A stretch of 64,000 bases of DNA from Volutella citrinella (lineage: Eukaryota; Ascomycota; Sordariomycetes; Hypocreales; Nectriaceae): the NCBI GenBank assembly GCA_034401135.1, contig JAWZSP010000001.1:4960001-5024000 (forward strand), written 5' to 3'. The position numbers and the translations under genes were made by a program. Of this stretch, positions 45,445 to 58,359 are shown piece by piece; the first letter of the stretch is position 1, and every line of letters begins with the position of its first letter. The notes beneath the pieces are model-generated. The model made no database searches. It was not told where the DNA came from and saw only the letters and a list, made by a program, of their open reading frames with translations.

Positions 45445-48400
45445 ATGGGCCTCTTTAGCCGTCTGCGGTCTAAAAACAAGGACAGCGACAGTGATGCCAA
45501 AGAAACGAGAGCAGGTGGCAGTGGTGTTAGGAAAAGCGGCGCCACCAAAGAGGCGGTAGTTGAGCCCGTCTCGCAAATGCCCGTGGTGGCCTCACTCACT
45601 ATATCGCCAACCGAGCGGTCTCCGCAAGAGCGGCTATGGAACCAGGCATACGACGCGCTCAAGGCAACAGAGCCAAAGATGGTAGATGCGTATGAGACGC
45701 TTCTGTCAGCAGAATTGAAAGGGGATGTAGCCTTGGCGGACTCTGCATCATCAAAGAACGAGATCAGCAGTAACTGGAAGACCAGGTCTGCCCAGATGCA
45801 GCAACTTGTTGAAATAGGGCTGAAGAGAACAGCGAAGGCGGCCACCATCAAGTCAAACATTGACGGCGGCATGCAAGCTGTCCAGGCCGTGCGTGGTATT
45901 GTGGACCAGGCAGTCAAGGCATCCCCAGAGGCATCCGTCGCTTGGTCAGGCGTCTGCTTTGCGCTCGAGGTGAGTATATCCAGAGGTTTCGTAATGTCCT
46001 ACGGCGGCTCGGGGCTGACAGCAATAGATCTTGACCAACCCAATCACAGAGGCACTCGCCAACCGTGCTGGCATCGCCTATGTTCTCTCGAGAATGGACT
46101 GGTACTGGAATCTGTCCGAGTTGCTGCTTGACGGAAAGATGGCACCGGGGTCATCCACCGGTCTTCGAGACCAGTTGGAAAAGCATGTTTCCGCACTATT
46201 CCAAAAGCTGCTCCTATTTCAGATGAAAAGCATCAGCCTCTATCGCCGTAACCAAGGCTTGGTGTTTCTGAGGGACATGTTCCAGCTTGACGGTTGGCAA
46301 GGGCAGGTTTCAGATATCAAATCAGCCGAAGCGGCGGTCAAGGTTGATTCGGATCAATACAGCACTGAGCAGATGAAATCGCGTCTTCACACCATCGCAG
46401 AGGCTGCCACTGGTCAAGAAGCTAGGCTTTCCGATATTTACTCGTTGCTTCAGGCCCAGCTGGCGCAAACAACGGAGTTTCAAGAGAAGCAATTGAAGCG
46501 CCAGGAACGACAGGACAGAGCACAACAAGACGAGAACCATGACAAACTTCTAGGTGACTTGCGAGAAACCGATCCTCGCACGCACAAGAGCCAAATCCAA
46601 GACCTCAAGGGTGGCCTACTCAAAGACTCATACGTCTGGATCCTTGATGATGCCGACTTTAAAAAATGGCGAGATGACGCCGAAAGCAGGCTTCTCTGGA
46701 TCAAAGGAGACCCCGGAAAGGGAAAGACAATGCTCATGTGCGGCATCATCGACGAGCTCCAGAAACTTCCCGGCCGGCGCCTAGCTTACTTCTTCTGCCA
46801 GGCTACATCATCCCGCCTGAATGACGCAGCCGCCGTGCTTCGTGGTCTCATATATCTCCTGATTTCCGAGGAGCCTTCTCTAAGCAAACACATACCTGAA
46901 ACGTACAACCAAGTTGGAAAGGATTTGTTCCAGGGGCAAGATTCTTTGACAACTTTACTGGGCATCTTCACTGCGATTTTGAACGATCCTGAAGCAGCCG
47001 ACTTCACTCTCCTCGTGGATGCTCTTGATGAGTGCCAGACCAACCTGCCCAAGCTTCTCAACCTTATTGCCGAGGCAACTAGCTCGTCCAAGATCAAATG
47101 GATTGTATCCAGTCGAAATTATCCCCACATAGCGCAAAAGCTGCAACGAGCCTCGCACAGCCTGAAGTTGAGCCTGGAGCTCAACGATGGCGCAGTTTCC
47201 GCGGCAGTTCGCTCTTACGTTCGGCACAAGGTGGGCGTCCTTGCAGAAGAGCAGGATTATGATGAGGAAACACAGGCCAAGGTCGAGGAACATTTGATCT
47301 CACACTCCAACGACACTTTTCTGTGGGTGGCGCTGGTATGCAAGGAGCTTGAAGACGTGGACAGCTGGGACGTGCTTGAAGTCATCAACGAAGTCCCGGA
47401 GGGCCTGGCTGATCTTTATGGTCGGATGTTTGAGCTCATTCAGGGCCTAGACAGGGACAAACCCGACCTCTGTCGTCGAATCCTTTCCACGGCCGTCTCG
47501 GCCTTTCGCCCACTCCACCTTCTGGAGCTGGGCAGCTTGTCGGGTCTGCCAGACAAGATCTCAGCGGTCGAGAAGAACATTTCCACAGTCGTAGGTTACT
47601 GTGGCTCGTTCCTGACTGTGCGAGATGGCACCGTTTACCTCATTCATCAGTCGGCACAGGATTACTGGTCGGGCCACCCGTTTTTGTTTCCACAGGGAGC
47701 AAGGCAACGGCATTTGGACATCTCCGCTGACTCCCTGAAACTCATGTCCAAGACACTGCGCCGGAATGTCTACAGTCTAGGCTCCATTGGATGCAAGGCA
47801 AGCGAGGCTCTCACGCCTGTGCCCGATCCCCTCATAACAGTGCGCTACTCTTGCCAATATTGGGCTCAGCATCTTGCAGCCTTCCTCTCAGGTGACCATG
47901 AGAAGGTTCTCGGCGCCAGTTTCATCAGTGACACCGCGGTGTTTTTCAAAGAAAAGTATCTACACTGGCTCGAAGCGTTGAGCCTACTAGGGTCAATCTC
48001 CGACGGGTTCAAAACTATGAGCATCCTTGTGGATATGGAGGTAGGCCCAATATCTGTGCTCGAGTCATCATCAGATTCAACTAACAGCATCATAGCATCA
48101 CGGCATCTCCGAAGATTTAGCAAAGATAATTAGCGATGCCCGCCGTTTCTTGTTTTCTTTCAGTGGCCCTATCCGGACGGCTCCGTTGCAAGTGTATGAA
48201 TCTGCCCTTGCGTTTACTCCATCCCGCATCCTGGCCACTGATCCTTACAAACGCGAGGCACCAACCTGGGTCTCACTTCCTATGGGCTGGGACTCAGACT
48301 GGGACGCCTGTCTCCAAACGTTCCCCGTCCCGGACTGGGGAAGGAGGGTGGCCTTCACAGACGATGGCCGCCAGCTTGTGTGTTTTGGTGAATACGGCTG

Positions 48401-50399
48401 TTTTGTTGCATGGGACGTATCAACGGGAGCCGAGCTTCAGAGGCTGGAGTCTTTTCCGTCTGGGAACAAGAGAGCCTTTTCATATGACACCAAGCGGGCT
48501 GTTGTCACAACCTCGAAAAACGTCCAGATATGGGATTTGGAAAACCTCACACTGGTGCACTCGCATAGTTCGCCTCGTGGCCGTGTCGATGAAATTGCCA
48601 TATCTCAAAAAGCAGACTGGTTCATTCAAGCCTTTTCAGCCGCAGCTGAAGGGGAGGTAGTGAACTCTCAATACAGCATACAGGCCCGAGACATCGCCAC
48701 AGGATCAAGCAGGTGGACCGTCCAAGTCCCGATACTGGCCGGATCGCTTGCAGTTGCTCCAGATGACACGACTCTGGCGTCTGCATTGGCAGACAAGACG
48801 ATAAAAATATGGGATGCCTCCAGTGGCGTTTGCCTCCACACCCTCAGCTGCGACACCGCGATCTACCTCGTTGCTTTTTCGATGCAAAGCACGACACTCG
48901 CATCCACCCACGCCGCCCAGTACGACGGGCCAAGGGGGCCCATGACCAAGCTTTGGGACGTGAGGAGTGGTCAGCACGTCCAAACACTATTCCACAATGA
49001 CCCCGAGAGAGTCAATGCCATTGCGTTTTCCACCAGTGGTGAGGAAATCGCAACCACTCATGGTAACAACATGTCCATATTTGGGGATACAGACGCCTAC
49101 GCCAGAAAAGTCTGTGTCTGGGGCGTGAAAACTGGGAACCTTCACAGGGTTCTTGAAGGACACGAGTACCAAGCCGAGTCTATTGCGTTTTCGGCTGATG
49201 ACAGACGGATTGCGTCAACAAGTGCTGACCAGACGGTAAAATTGTGGGATAACACAATGGCCGAGTCAACCTCGCGAGCCATGCAAGAATTCCACCACAT
49301 GGCCGTCCAGGTGCTCAAGATGTCCCCAGACGGGCATAAACTCGTCACAATGGCTGGTTCTGGTAACAACTTGAATTCTTCTCTCGCGCTATGGGACACC
49401 CTCAGTGGCTCGAACCAGCTTGTCCTAGACGATATTGTGGATCCGCTCTTCACCTTCTCGCGAGATGGCCAACTATTCGTGTTGTGCGTAGAGGGGGTAG
49501 CAACTGTGTATCAGATGAATGCGGTTTCCGTGCTGTATACTTTGGAAGGAGTCCCTTTTGGGTCCGACTGTCTGCCGGTCTTCTCCAACGATGGCCTCCG
49601 ACTCGCGCTGGGGGGCGGAAACAGGGTCAGAATCGTCGATGTGGCTACTGGTGGTACATGCTGCGAGATTGACACGGGCATAGAAAAGGTGTCATCCTTG
49701 GCCTTCTTGAATCCCGACGGCAAGTCAATCGCCTCGTGCCATGAAAGCGAAGGCATCAAGATATGGGACGCGGAAACCGGGAATAGCTCAAAAGCACTCA
49801 AGGCGGGAGCAGCCAAGCTACACTCCATCGCTGTGTCAGACGACTACAGCATGATCGCCTCGATATCAGGTCCAGCCGTCACCAAAAATCTCAGCGCACG
49901 CCGTTCCGAGGTCCAGAGTGGGTTAGTGGAGGTATGGCGCATTGAGAGCGGCGAGTGCATCCAGGTATCGCCAGCCATTGAGTCGGTCTATGGCATCCTG
50001 TTCGAGAACAACCGATGGGTTGTCTCCATCGCCGAATCTTCGTCGACAACGGTCCAGGTTTTGGACGTTCTCACAGGCGAGGCCTCTAATTTCCTTGTGG
50101 ATGAGGATGTCATGATCCACAAGCTCGGTGGGAAAGTCGAATGCCTGTCCTACGACGGGGATCAGAAACTGTTGGTCACCAACTACGGGTCCATTTGGCT
50201 GGGTGATGGCGTTAGGCCTCGTGGCTACACAATGGGACACGTTGGTTCCGAGGCGTGGATACAGAGGGATGAAGAGCATGTGCTCTGGCTCCCCCCGAAG
50301 ATCCATCTGTCCAACTTTGCCATCCATGGGACGACAGTGGCCATTGGTGGGGGCTCAGGCCATGTATGGATCATGAACTTGTCGCCAAATGGCTTGTAG
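45445..50399 (+). CDS. NACHT-WD40 NLR-like STAND protein (NWD type)
   Basis: Three exons (45445-45969, 46028-48040, 48096-50399; introns 58 and 55 bp) give 1613 aa. It begins MGLFSRLRSKNK, a Gly-2 start followed by basic residues that could be lipid-modified, although Ser is at 5 and not 6. An N-terminal NACHT-associated helical domain (about 60-300) is followed by a NACHT NTPase: Walker A GDPGKGKTML (about 401), Walker B FTLLVDALDEC (about 500), then SSRNYPHIAQKL. A winged-helix part and linker lead to WD repeats from about residue 850 to the end (TIKIWDASSG, TKLWDVRSGQ, QTVKLWDNTM, GIKIWDAETG). Fungal NLRs of this form act in non-self recognition and heterokaryon incompatibility (HET-E/D relatives). 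The WD units differ from each other, unlike the near-identical ones in rapidly evolving members. The trigger and output are unknown. Confidence 0.9.
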
Positions 50400-51538
50400 A
50401 TCCCGTCATCGGCACATGTCGGCGGCTCTGATGTTTCGAAGATGTCATCCTCAAATCTCCATCAACAGATACAGATTCGCTTGTTGGTTAACTCGAGTTA
50501 GCGTCAGTTCAATGCTATAATCTTCTGGATCTTTCATATTCATCACTCGGATACCTCTTAACACTGATCTGCACTGTGTAATGAATGACTCGCCCATCAC
50601 GCAAGGCGTCTAAGTAGGGATCTTATCGTAACAGATGAATCAGACTGTCGCTGTCAAGGAAGGCCCTGGTTGAAAGCCCCACGTGAGAGAAGACCATCCC
50701 TAAAACTACGGCGCATTCAGCCAACCGGAAGCCACCTCTTGACTGCAATCATACTTAGCTGTGGACAGATCTGTAGGAAGACGACGAGCAATTGCTACGG
50801 CAATGGGGGTACTTGATTGCTTTATGCAACTGCCAAGCGATTTGCCCTTGCTCCTGCATCCCCGGTCACCTGTCATAAGGCTGCATCCCGTTGTGGCATC
50901 GAGGTCGCGTGACCGCGCGAGCTTATTGGCCGACTAACGGACGGGCTATTCCCCAACTAACCGCGCAGCAGGCGCCTCCGCCCCCAAAAGGATTCAACAG
51001 GACAGATGGCACTTTCCAACTTCGCGCAGGTATGCCGTGCCTGCGGTCTGCTCCAAGCGGGCAGCAGCGACTGATGTGAATGATGGGAAGCTCGCCGCCA
51101 GCACTTGGCTGCCCTCACCTACGGCCGAGCCAAAGAATATAATACTTTGTCTCCGTAGTAGGCGGCCAACCACTCGGTAATAACGTACACAGTCAGTTCG
51201 TGTCTAAATCTGGCCGTCCTCGGATCCTCGCTGGCCCACTAGAGCTCCAGCGCCCCACCGCCGCCCCTTGTACCTGAGGGAACAAGACGACAGCCCAGCT
51301 CGTGCGCGCTCCAGCGGTCCGACCCCCCCCTGGCGCGAGTGTCCTCCACGTCTCCCGTCCGTCGACATTCCGCACCCAAGCATCGCCGTCAGCTTCACAT
51401 CGACGCCCGTTGTGCCACCACCCTCTCTTATCCGCGCCCTTTCTCTTTCCTTTCCTTTTTACTTCCCTTTCTTGCCCTTCGCTCTTTTCACCTGATCCCC
51501 CTTCATAATTCCCCAGACCACTGGGCTCCCTCCACGCC
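50400..51538. other. Intergenic and zinc transporter promoter
   Basis: 1.1 kb between the NLR and the ZIP gene. It includes the 3' flank of the NLR and, at the end, the C/T-rich promoter of the ZIP gene. No gene is recognised. Confidence 0.5.
51421..51490 (+). promoter_or_regulatory. Pyrimidine tract upstream of the zinc transporter
   Basis: About 70 bases made almost wholly of C and T (CTTTCTCTTTCCTTTCC type), ending about 50 bases before the start codon. This is the expected place for a fungal core promoter or leader; the role is inferred. Confidence 0.45.
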
Positions 51539-53132
51539 ATGGCCCTCTTCAGCAGCAGGCCCTTGTTCCGCTCCGCGGCCTTGTGCCTCACACTCCTCGC
51601 CGCCCTGGCCCTTGCCCACGCTCACTCATCCGACGCCAAATCTAACGCCTCCGTCGACCGATTGAGTCTCGACGAGATTGAGGACCAGCTCCAGGTGCGT
51701 TTCCAGGCAGATGATAGATCCCCTCCCCGCAGGCCCACGCCCACGCGCGCCCCAATCTGGGGTACTACCCGGCGCTACGGCTCAGCGTGAGGACCGTGAT
51801 GGCTGACTGCGGACCTCAATGAACAGACGTGCCCCATCGTCCAACAGCTCAATGCCGTCAAGCATGCCCACCACGCCGCTGCGCCTTCGTCCATGACGGA
51901 GCGCCTCTTCGCCGTCCTCTTCCCCGGCTCGCCCGCCGTCAACGCCCTCCTCGCAACCCTCTACATCTCCGGCCCTCCCAACTTCCTGCTCGCACTATGC
52001 CCGACCAACATCGACCCGTCCTCGCTGTCCGTCATGGTCGCCTTTGCTGTCGGCGGCCTGCTGGGTGACACCCTCTTCCACCTGCTGCCCGAGATCTTCG
52101 TCGGCGAAGAGCACGGCGACTCGGTCCGCTTCGTCCTCGTCGAGCCCAACCGCAACCTCGTCCTTGGCCTCGCCATCCTCGTCGGCTTCATGACCTTTGT
52201 CGCCATGGATAAGGGCCTGCGCATTGCCACTGGCGGCGCCGGACACGACCACTCCCACGGCCACGACCACGGTCACTCCCACGGCGACACCAAGGCCGTG
52301 GCTAGCGGCGTCGATGCCAGCAACAATGGCTCTGCCAAGTCGCGCAAGAAGAACAGCAAGAAGGACGATACTGCCGTTGCCGTTGCCGTTGCCGAAAAGG
52401 AGATCAACCCAAGCGTCAAGCTGGGTGGCTACCTGAACCTCATGTGAGAACCAATCCCCTTCCAAGTCAATACTCGGCTCTGCTGCCCTTGAGCATTGCC
52501 ACTGTTGTCCAACAGCTTCCTAACAAGCACATCTGCCCAGCGCCGACTTCACCCACAATATCACCGACGGCCTGGCCATGTCTGCCAGCTTCTATGCCTC
52601 CCCTACCATCGGCGCCACCACCACCGTCGCCGTCTTCTTCCACGAGATCCCCCACGAGGTTGGCGACTTCGCCCTGCTCATCCAGTCCGGCTTCTCCAAG
52701 CGCGCCGCCATGGGCTCGCAGTTCATCACTGCGCTCGGCGCTCTGATGGGCACTCTCATTGGTATCGCTATTCAGGAGTTTGGAGGCCCTACCGATGACG
52801 CCCCCCTGCCTCGCACCGACGGCATCTGGGGAACCAGCTTGGTATGTCCATCCCACTTCCCCTTACCTCCAGCCCTCGACGCCAGTGCCATATCGTCGAG
52901 GGAGTGCTATCAAGAAAGGTTGGCTAACACCGGGGCACTAACCTAGACCTGGGGCGATATGTTGCTGCCATTCACTGCTGGAACATTCCTCTACGTGGGA
53001 ACCGTGGCCGTCATTCCCGAGCTGCTTGAGACTGGTCCCAACAAGACCATGGAGCTCAAGAAGACCCTTGTCCAGTTCACGGCCGTCGCCATTGGAGCTG
53101 GCATCATGCTGTACATCTCGTGGCACGATTAG
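51539..53132 (+). CDS. ZIP family zinc transporter, Ke4/Yke4 type
   Basis: Four exons (51539-51694, 51827-52443, 52541-52841, 52947-53132; introns 132, 97 and 105 bp) give 419 aa. A signal-like start (ALCLTLLAALALAHAH) is followed by several transmembrane segments (NFLLALCPTN, VAFAVGGLLGDTLFHLLPEIF, LGLAILVGFMTFVAMDKGL). A His-rich cytoplasmic loop (GHDHSHGHDHGHSHGD) is the zinc-binding loop of ZIPs. The metal-transport helices carry HNITDGLAM and the family motif HEIPHEVGDFALL, characteristic of the SLC39A7/Ke4 branch. That branch moves zinc from ER or Golgi to cytosol; yeast Yke4 is in the ER. The HNITDG motif is restored exactly by the 97-bp intron (AT|C), which supports the model. Confidence 0.94.
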
Positions 53133-53372
53133 ACGTTTGGGAAGCGAGGCTAGACGCTAGGTTTGTAAGGATTTCGCCAAATCACACAACGAGGAAATAT
53201 GGCCGTAGATTTTTCTTACTTGCTGTCCTTCCCTGGACGGGTTTTTTTAGATGGTTGGTGGATATGGAGGCCCGTCCAAGTAAATGTCAACTCTTGACAT
53301 GCCGACTGGAGCAGTATTCGTTGCCGCTCAGTTAGACCTATGGAGACTCCATCTGTCCCACACGGTCGAGTA

Positions 53373-53388
53373 ATATATATATATATAT
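53373..53388. repeat. (AT)8 microsatellite
   Basis: Eight consecutive AT units about 240 bases after the ZIP stop codon, probably in or beyond its 3' UTR. Confidence 0.9.
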
Positions 53389-56300
53389 GTTGCAGGTTGT
53401 TCCCATCGAGCTTCTCGCGTTTCGTCGACAATCCTTTCGTTGACCTCTCTTATACTTCTCCGTCCGGGTCGACTTATATCTGGCAGCATGAGCCACTAGA
53501 AGTAGTACCAGGCTTTATATTTATAGCGGATGTGTTCACTGTTACTGATAACACTGTGTAGGACGGGCTGCCGACCCCTTGAGCTACGGGCACTTCCACG
53601 CCTGCAGGTGTGGTAGAGCAGGGGGCGGGAAGTCTCTCTTCGGTTGTCGGCAACAGACACCTTACTCCGCACGCGGGAAGCTACAGTAGGCCAAAGATCG
53701 TCGTCAAAGCCTATCGGGCAGCCCATAACTCGCCCTCCCTTAGGTCATCGGAGCTGTGTAGACGGGCTCGGGTGCACATGATTGAGTTGGAGGGTTGGAC
53801 CCCTGAAGCCACAACCTTTCGAAGACCATCAGCCGCCTTCTTCGAAGGCATCCCGGATCGAAGCAGCCAAACTGGCGCCAGTGTAGGGTAGTACCCTGAC
53901 GCTAGGTAGCTCATGCTACTGCTCCAACAGCTGCTGGTACCAGTGAGGTTAGACTGAAGGTATCGACAAGACACTTCGGGGGGTATGTGTAGGGTCTAGA
54001 TGGCTGGCCTCCGGGTTCTGCTGTAACTATGGTGAAGAATGTCGTAATCGATGCCCTATCAGTCATGATCTGGTCAAAGTTTTTTCGGGAAGGGATGAGA
54101 TTCAAAGTACGTCGGCGCCCTGAAGCCACACAAAGGCAAGACAGGAGAGAAACGGTATCGCTGTCGATCGCAAAACCCAGGCGCTTCATCGTGGGTACCT
54201 GGTGATGCCGTCAATGACTTGATGTTGAAGTGAGGTTGCACAATTAATCAGCATCTGATATGCCCTTCACAGCAAGGGTGGCGCACGTCCACCATCATGT
54301 CAAAGCCCGGGATCCAATCAGAAGCGAGATGCTTAACAGATCGTGACGACCAGGGAGCCCCTAGGAGCAGGTCATAATTCGCTTGGGAAGGGTGGAGTGT
54401 GCGGCCACACGTTTTGGATTCAGAGGCGAATACAAACAAGGAAATGAAACCGCCCAAGCTGCGGAAGCATGCCAGGACAGCGGTGAGAATGCCTCCCGAA
54501 GCAAATTGTTCGCATCATGTGCAGTTGGTGTGTCCGTACTGAGCGCTGACCGACCATAATCCTCTAGATTAAACCCCGCCAAACCTAGCTTGTGAGGTAG
54601 CTAGCCAGATGTGACAGGTGCTAGACAAGCGACGCGGCAGCAGCATCAAGATGAAGTATAGCTGGAGCCTGATCTGGGGCAACGGCTGGAAAGACTATGG
54701 GGTGCCGCACTGCATTGGTGATGAGCTGAGAAGGTCTCCGTGGTGTATCCGCACACCACATGGCCCACATGCCGTACGGAGGAGGTATTTGGCCTTTATT
54801 GGGGGCTGGTGAAGCGCCAGCTTGGGGGGTGTGAAGGGCCTGATGTCCCGATTTCATGCTGGACTCAAGTTTATTTGGCTTGGTCTGGCGAGGCCCCAGT
54901 TCGGGACTTTGTTCGGTCGCCGAAACCATTGGATTGGCGATGGAGCCTGGGAAGGCCCAAGCAGCAGAGTAAACCGCCTGGGGCAGGCCATGCGCAGGTG
55001 GGCGGGTGTCAAGTCTGTGCGCAAAGTCTTTGATGGGGCCTGGACGCTAAAATGGTGCCAGATGCCAGGCAGGGTCAAAGTCACCGTACATCCCTGCCAG
55101 CTCGCAAAGAGCAACGAAAACTTTCAGGTCTGCTGAGCATCTGTGAGCAGTCTAGGAAAACCGACATCGGATGTTCAGGGCCGGGAGGGAGGGAGGCCCG
55201 GCTACTGAAACCCGGTGCGGCTCCTCTGCTTGAGGGCTGCAATAGCTGAGGGATGGTGGGAGCATGACTGGGTAAGTCGCTGTCCAGCACCGTCGTGGTG
55301 CATTCAAAGGATGCGTCGAGAGTCGGCCGTGCCGATCAATGCATAAGGCATTCTGCTGTGCTATGCTGTGCTCAAGGTGAATATCCTGCCAGTGGGGCGT
55401 AGTCTGGCTTGCTGGTGGTGCTGTGGGCATGCAAAAGGAGCCAAGTCTTCAAGGGGAGACGAGCATGTCGCTCCTTCAGCCAACCAGCCAACACCAACTG
55501 GTCGCCCAATTCCCCAGTCGAGTAAGAACCCCATTACCTTAATGACTTGGGTGCACCCCAAGGCTTCCCGAGACCTTCTAAAAGGACCCTGGAAGACTAG
55601 CAGCCAACTCGAATGAACGACTCATCCATAGCTTCCATCCCCATCTCGGCAACTCCCCGCAACACACTATACCACGCCCGGCTCCATCACTCCATAGTAA
55701 CGGGAATCATCATCAGCCTCCAACACGGAGTGCTGTCTCGCATTGCCAGCCGGATGGCCAACCCCCCTAGGATCACGCTGGCGAGGGATTTTTGCTTCAT
55801 GTTGCGACGACCGCAAACGGGGAGAGCCGGCGCAACATCCACCCACCCTCCTGTGCAGAACCCGCTTAGCATCGTGGTCGGATGCCTACATGCGGCATCA
55901 GCGGGCCGGCGGACATGAATAAGTGAATGAGTTATCCTTCTGTATCCTATTCAGCTGGTAGCTAAAAAAGATGCAATATGGAGGGGCTGAAATGAGGGGG
56001 GGGAGTCAGCGGCCCTGGTGGCCGAACGAGAACACGTTGTCCATACTATTCTTTTCCTGGTGAATAATTTCGGCGGCGAAGCCGTTACCGCACCAGCTGG
56101 GGGGTGTGAAGCCATCGTGAGTCTAGCTGATGGTGGGAGGGGCGGCACGGTGAGCGAAGAAAAAATGCTAGTCACTATGGCTCTCAAAGCGGCCCCCCCT
56201 CTCATCCGCAGGCGGACGCGCGAGCCAACGGCCCCCATTCCCATTTACCGAACGTCCCATCGTGGGGCCTTTGGTCGCCTCGCCTTTGGGAGCTTGGGAC

Positions 56301-58343
56301 AACGGGGGTTTGGGAGGGGTCCTGGTAAGAGAGCAGCTCTCGGCGCCACCCAGCCCCAGTCTCCCACTGGGCATCCGGCCGTGGTGATGGCCCAAATGGG
56401 AGGTTTGGTGGGTTCTGCCCAGGGCTGGGACCTGTTCGAGAACATGGGCACGGACACTCAAGGGAATCAGCGGCGGCTCGGTCCCTGGCGCCAGTGCACA
56501 CATGATGAGGTGCTTGCTGTCCAACAACCAAGATGGGCAAGACGTAGGCAGATGCTGCATGTATCAAGTGTATGCGTGCTCATGTAATAGAAAGACGAAA
56601 ACGGCTTCACGTGGGGGGTAGGATGGGACGACGGGAGGTTCACCATCTGGGACAGCGCCGTGTCCCATGGAAGTGCTGAAGCCGGCCGGGAATCAGCTAT
56701 TAGCTTGGTACGACGACGGAAGGGCGGGCTTGATGGATCGGGTAGAACGATCTTTAGGAAGTATGCCGGATCATGTGTGGTGGCGGATGATGCAACGATG
56801 AAGCAGAAAAGGGAGGGCGGACTTGGGTTTCCATTGGAAGGCTCCATGGAAGGCCTCAGGGAAGGTGGCGCTGTCGATGCCTCCGTGGCATTCCCGCCTG
56901 GCTGAAGCCTGTCCGGCCCGCGTGGCAGGAGGCGCTGGAGGGGAGGTGTTCCCCTGGGCTGCTAGCGCTCCACCCCAGGCGTCGTGTTTCCGCGGTGGCG
57001 CGCTCCCTGCTGGCCTGTTAACGACCCAGCATCGTGAACGCCGGCCGGCGACGCCAACTGACCCGACAGTGACTGGCCACCCGAATTCCCGTCTTCATCC
57101 CGCAACCCCTACCACGTACTACACCAAATTACCACGACTAGCGAACCGATTTGCCGTGCATTTTCCAGCAGTTTCTGCCTCCCTTCCCGAAACAGGTTTC
57201 CCACATTTCCGTGCCGCTCACTGCCGCTGACAGCCACGCAATTGCCTGTGCCGTCAGACCCAGTTGTTTGCGCGTATCCGAATCATGAAGTCATGGTTCT
57301 CCAGTTTTGACTCCATCGCGTGAGGCGTCCGGAGCATCCACGGCGCCATTGCAACGTACTACCTTATGAAGGCACACACTGTTTGGAAAGAACCACAGCA
57401 GCGACGAGCGGTGACGTCCGGGATCTCGATATGCGACAAATGGGTCGAACAGGTGCTGCGACTCAACGACGGGGTTGAAACGGGAACGGATCGCTCATGT
57501 TACCATGGTAAGGAGGGTGCCGTAATTAGAAACAGCCTGCCAGCGGCCTTGTCTGTGCCGCTACGCTGATTGGGCAATAAGGCCGGGCGCCTCGGGGACA
57601 TAAGGGTGCATGGAACGAACAAGCTTGCGGCTACGCTACCAGGCCAGCACCCATCGGTGCCGGCCCATTATGCTTTACACGGACCCCTGGATCCGGTCAC
57701 CTTGCCAGAGAGCTAATCGTCAGTTACTGCTGCTGGAGTTGCTCGATTCCTTCCTACTGCGTCCTAGTTGTCTGATGGCTTGTCGTGGCGGGAGGAGCAG
57801 TCACATAATAACAACGACAATGGTCGTCGGCCTCGGGGTTGCCTTGTGCGCGTCGGCAACATGGCCGCCCACCCCAACTACAACCATAAGTTAACCCCCC
57901 TCATGGCAGGTTCGTGGCCTCCGTTCGTTGGATGCGGAGTTGACTCCAAAAAATGGCCATTATACTCCAGATTGGGCCATTAGGGCGTGCAATAGCCCCG
58001 TGTAAGTGGCCGCGCGGGACCCCATCTCCAGGACGGATGGCGAATCTCCAGAGCCTCATGCTTGATATTGCCCATGTCGGGAAAGATGCCGTGGGCGCAC
58101 GGGTAATGTCAACAAGGTTGGTGGTCTACGCCCACTGCCCGTCTCCCGACTCGAGTCACGACGGTCGATGCGGCGATGCTAGCGGCATGTTGCGGGAGCC
58201 CCACCAAAAGGCAACATTCGGGACGTGCTCCAGCTCTCGCCTGGCCCTGGACGCTTTCTGGGGCCCGCAATCCGCGCTACTCATGCAAGATGTGTCTAAT
58301 CCCGGCCAGGTGAGAGCCAGGTGGGTTTGGTGGCTCAATGGCT

Positions 58344-58359
58344 GTACCGGTACCGGTAC
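58344..58359. repeat. 16-bp perfect palindrome
   Basis: GTACCGGTACCGGTAC reads the same on both strands and is also a tandem repeat of GTACCG. It lies in the long stretch with no gene, about 1.2 kb before the arrestin start. No function is assigned. Confidence 0.8.

Noticed and set aside
56018..56587. 189-codon open frame on +
   Set aside because: No conserved motif, frames open on both strands at the same place, and composition follows GC content only.
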